Shown piece by piece: positions 21,714 to 21,767 of a DNA stretch of 21,767 bases. Made by a program: the position numbers and the translations under genes. The DNA comes from JABMMZ01 sp044368575 (GTDB lineage Bacteria; Bacteroidota; Bacteroidia; NS11-12g; UBA955): positions 1 through 21,767 of the forward strand of contig JBIPPH010000034.1 of NCBI GenBank assembly GCA_044368575.1. Direction: 5' to 3'. The notes beneath the pieces were generated by a model that worked only from the letters and a program-made list of their open reading frames with translations, did no database searches and was not told the DNA's origin. The stretch's first letter is position 1. Each line of letters begins with the position of its first letter.

Positions 21714-21767
21714 TGGTAGCTCATTTTCTTCTAGACCTATATACTGTAACTTTTACTACCAAATGGT

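Larger units (their letters stand above)
21481..21767. repeat. 115-bp tandem array (X-Y modules), continuing past the window
   Basis: Units start at 21484, 21599 and 21714 with TGGTAGCTCATTTTC, giving an exact 115-bp period twice; the third unit is cut off at the window end. Each complete unit has two halves. X starts ATGGTAGCTCATTTTC and ends ACTACC; Y starts ATGGTAGCTATATG (ATGGTCGCTATATG in unit 2) and ends in a GGTTGGTG hairpin shared with the next unit. Where X meets Y in the first unit, CTACCA-GA-TGGTAG (21526-21539) is a further palindrome, weakened by one mismatch in the second unit. Units differ by scattered substitutions, mainly in Y and in the hairpin stems. No open reading frame of note is present. 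Confidence 0.9.

Noticed and set aside
21481..21767. CRISPR array
   Set aside because: The units repeat along their whole 115-bp length with no unique spacers between short identical repeats, and no cas genes are present.
18027..21767. Integron cassette array with attC-like hairpins
   Set aside because: No tyrosine recombinase is present, the hairpins lack attC core sites, and the genes are not individually separated by them. The HUH transposase explains the hairpins better.

Overview
The window looks like a chromosomal segment from a member of the Bacteroidota. The support is: two proteins with type IX secretion (T9SS) type A C-terminal sorting domains; a short primary sigma factor of about 287 aa lacking region 1.1; TAnnTTTG-type -7 elements in front of several genes; almost no Shine-Dalgarno sequences; and a CarB without its C-terminal allosteric domain. 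I cannot place it below phylum level.

Layout. 1-68: possible tail of an upstream gene. 307-3715 (+): clpC and a secreted TPR-like protein, 1 bp apart. 3717-6291 (-): a lipoprotein with two cytochrome-c-like haem motifs, then a large T9SS-exported surface protein with its own promoter and terminator. 6407-9223 (-): carB. 9392-11528 (+): a tight run of a small lipoprotein, a T9SS-exported alpha/beta-hydrolase and a small DUF1648-like membrane protein. 11522-14413 (-): gcvP. 14518-16703 (-): an LpxH-like metallophosphoesterase overlapping a GH1 beta-glucosidase by 4 bp. 16922-17785 (-): the primary sigma factor. Up to here this is mostly ordinary core genome plus secreted accessory proteins.

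From about 17.9 kb to the end the character changes. A 119-bp array of 17 heptamers abuts the first of a set of interlocking repeat modules that all start or end with the 8-mer GGTTGGTG or its complement. The modules bracket an MBOAT acyltransferase and SGNH-like partner (probable polysaccharide O-acetylation pair) and a REP-associated HUH transposase (RAYT). On the right the modules become a tandem array with a 115-bp period that runs off the window. The layout is: heptamers, hairpin H1, module Y, module M, MBOAT, SGNH, truncated M, RAYT, inverted M, then X-Y-H2-X-Y-H3-X. Hairpin stems change in both arms together and their 4-nt loops occur in both orientations. This RAYT plus modular repeat family is the most interesting thing here. 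Its mobility, and any link between it and the O-acetylation genes, are inferences.
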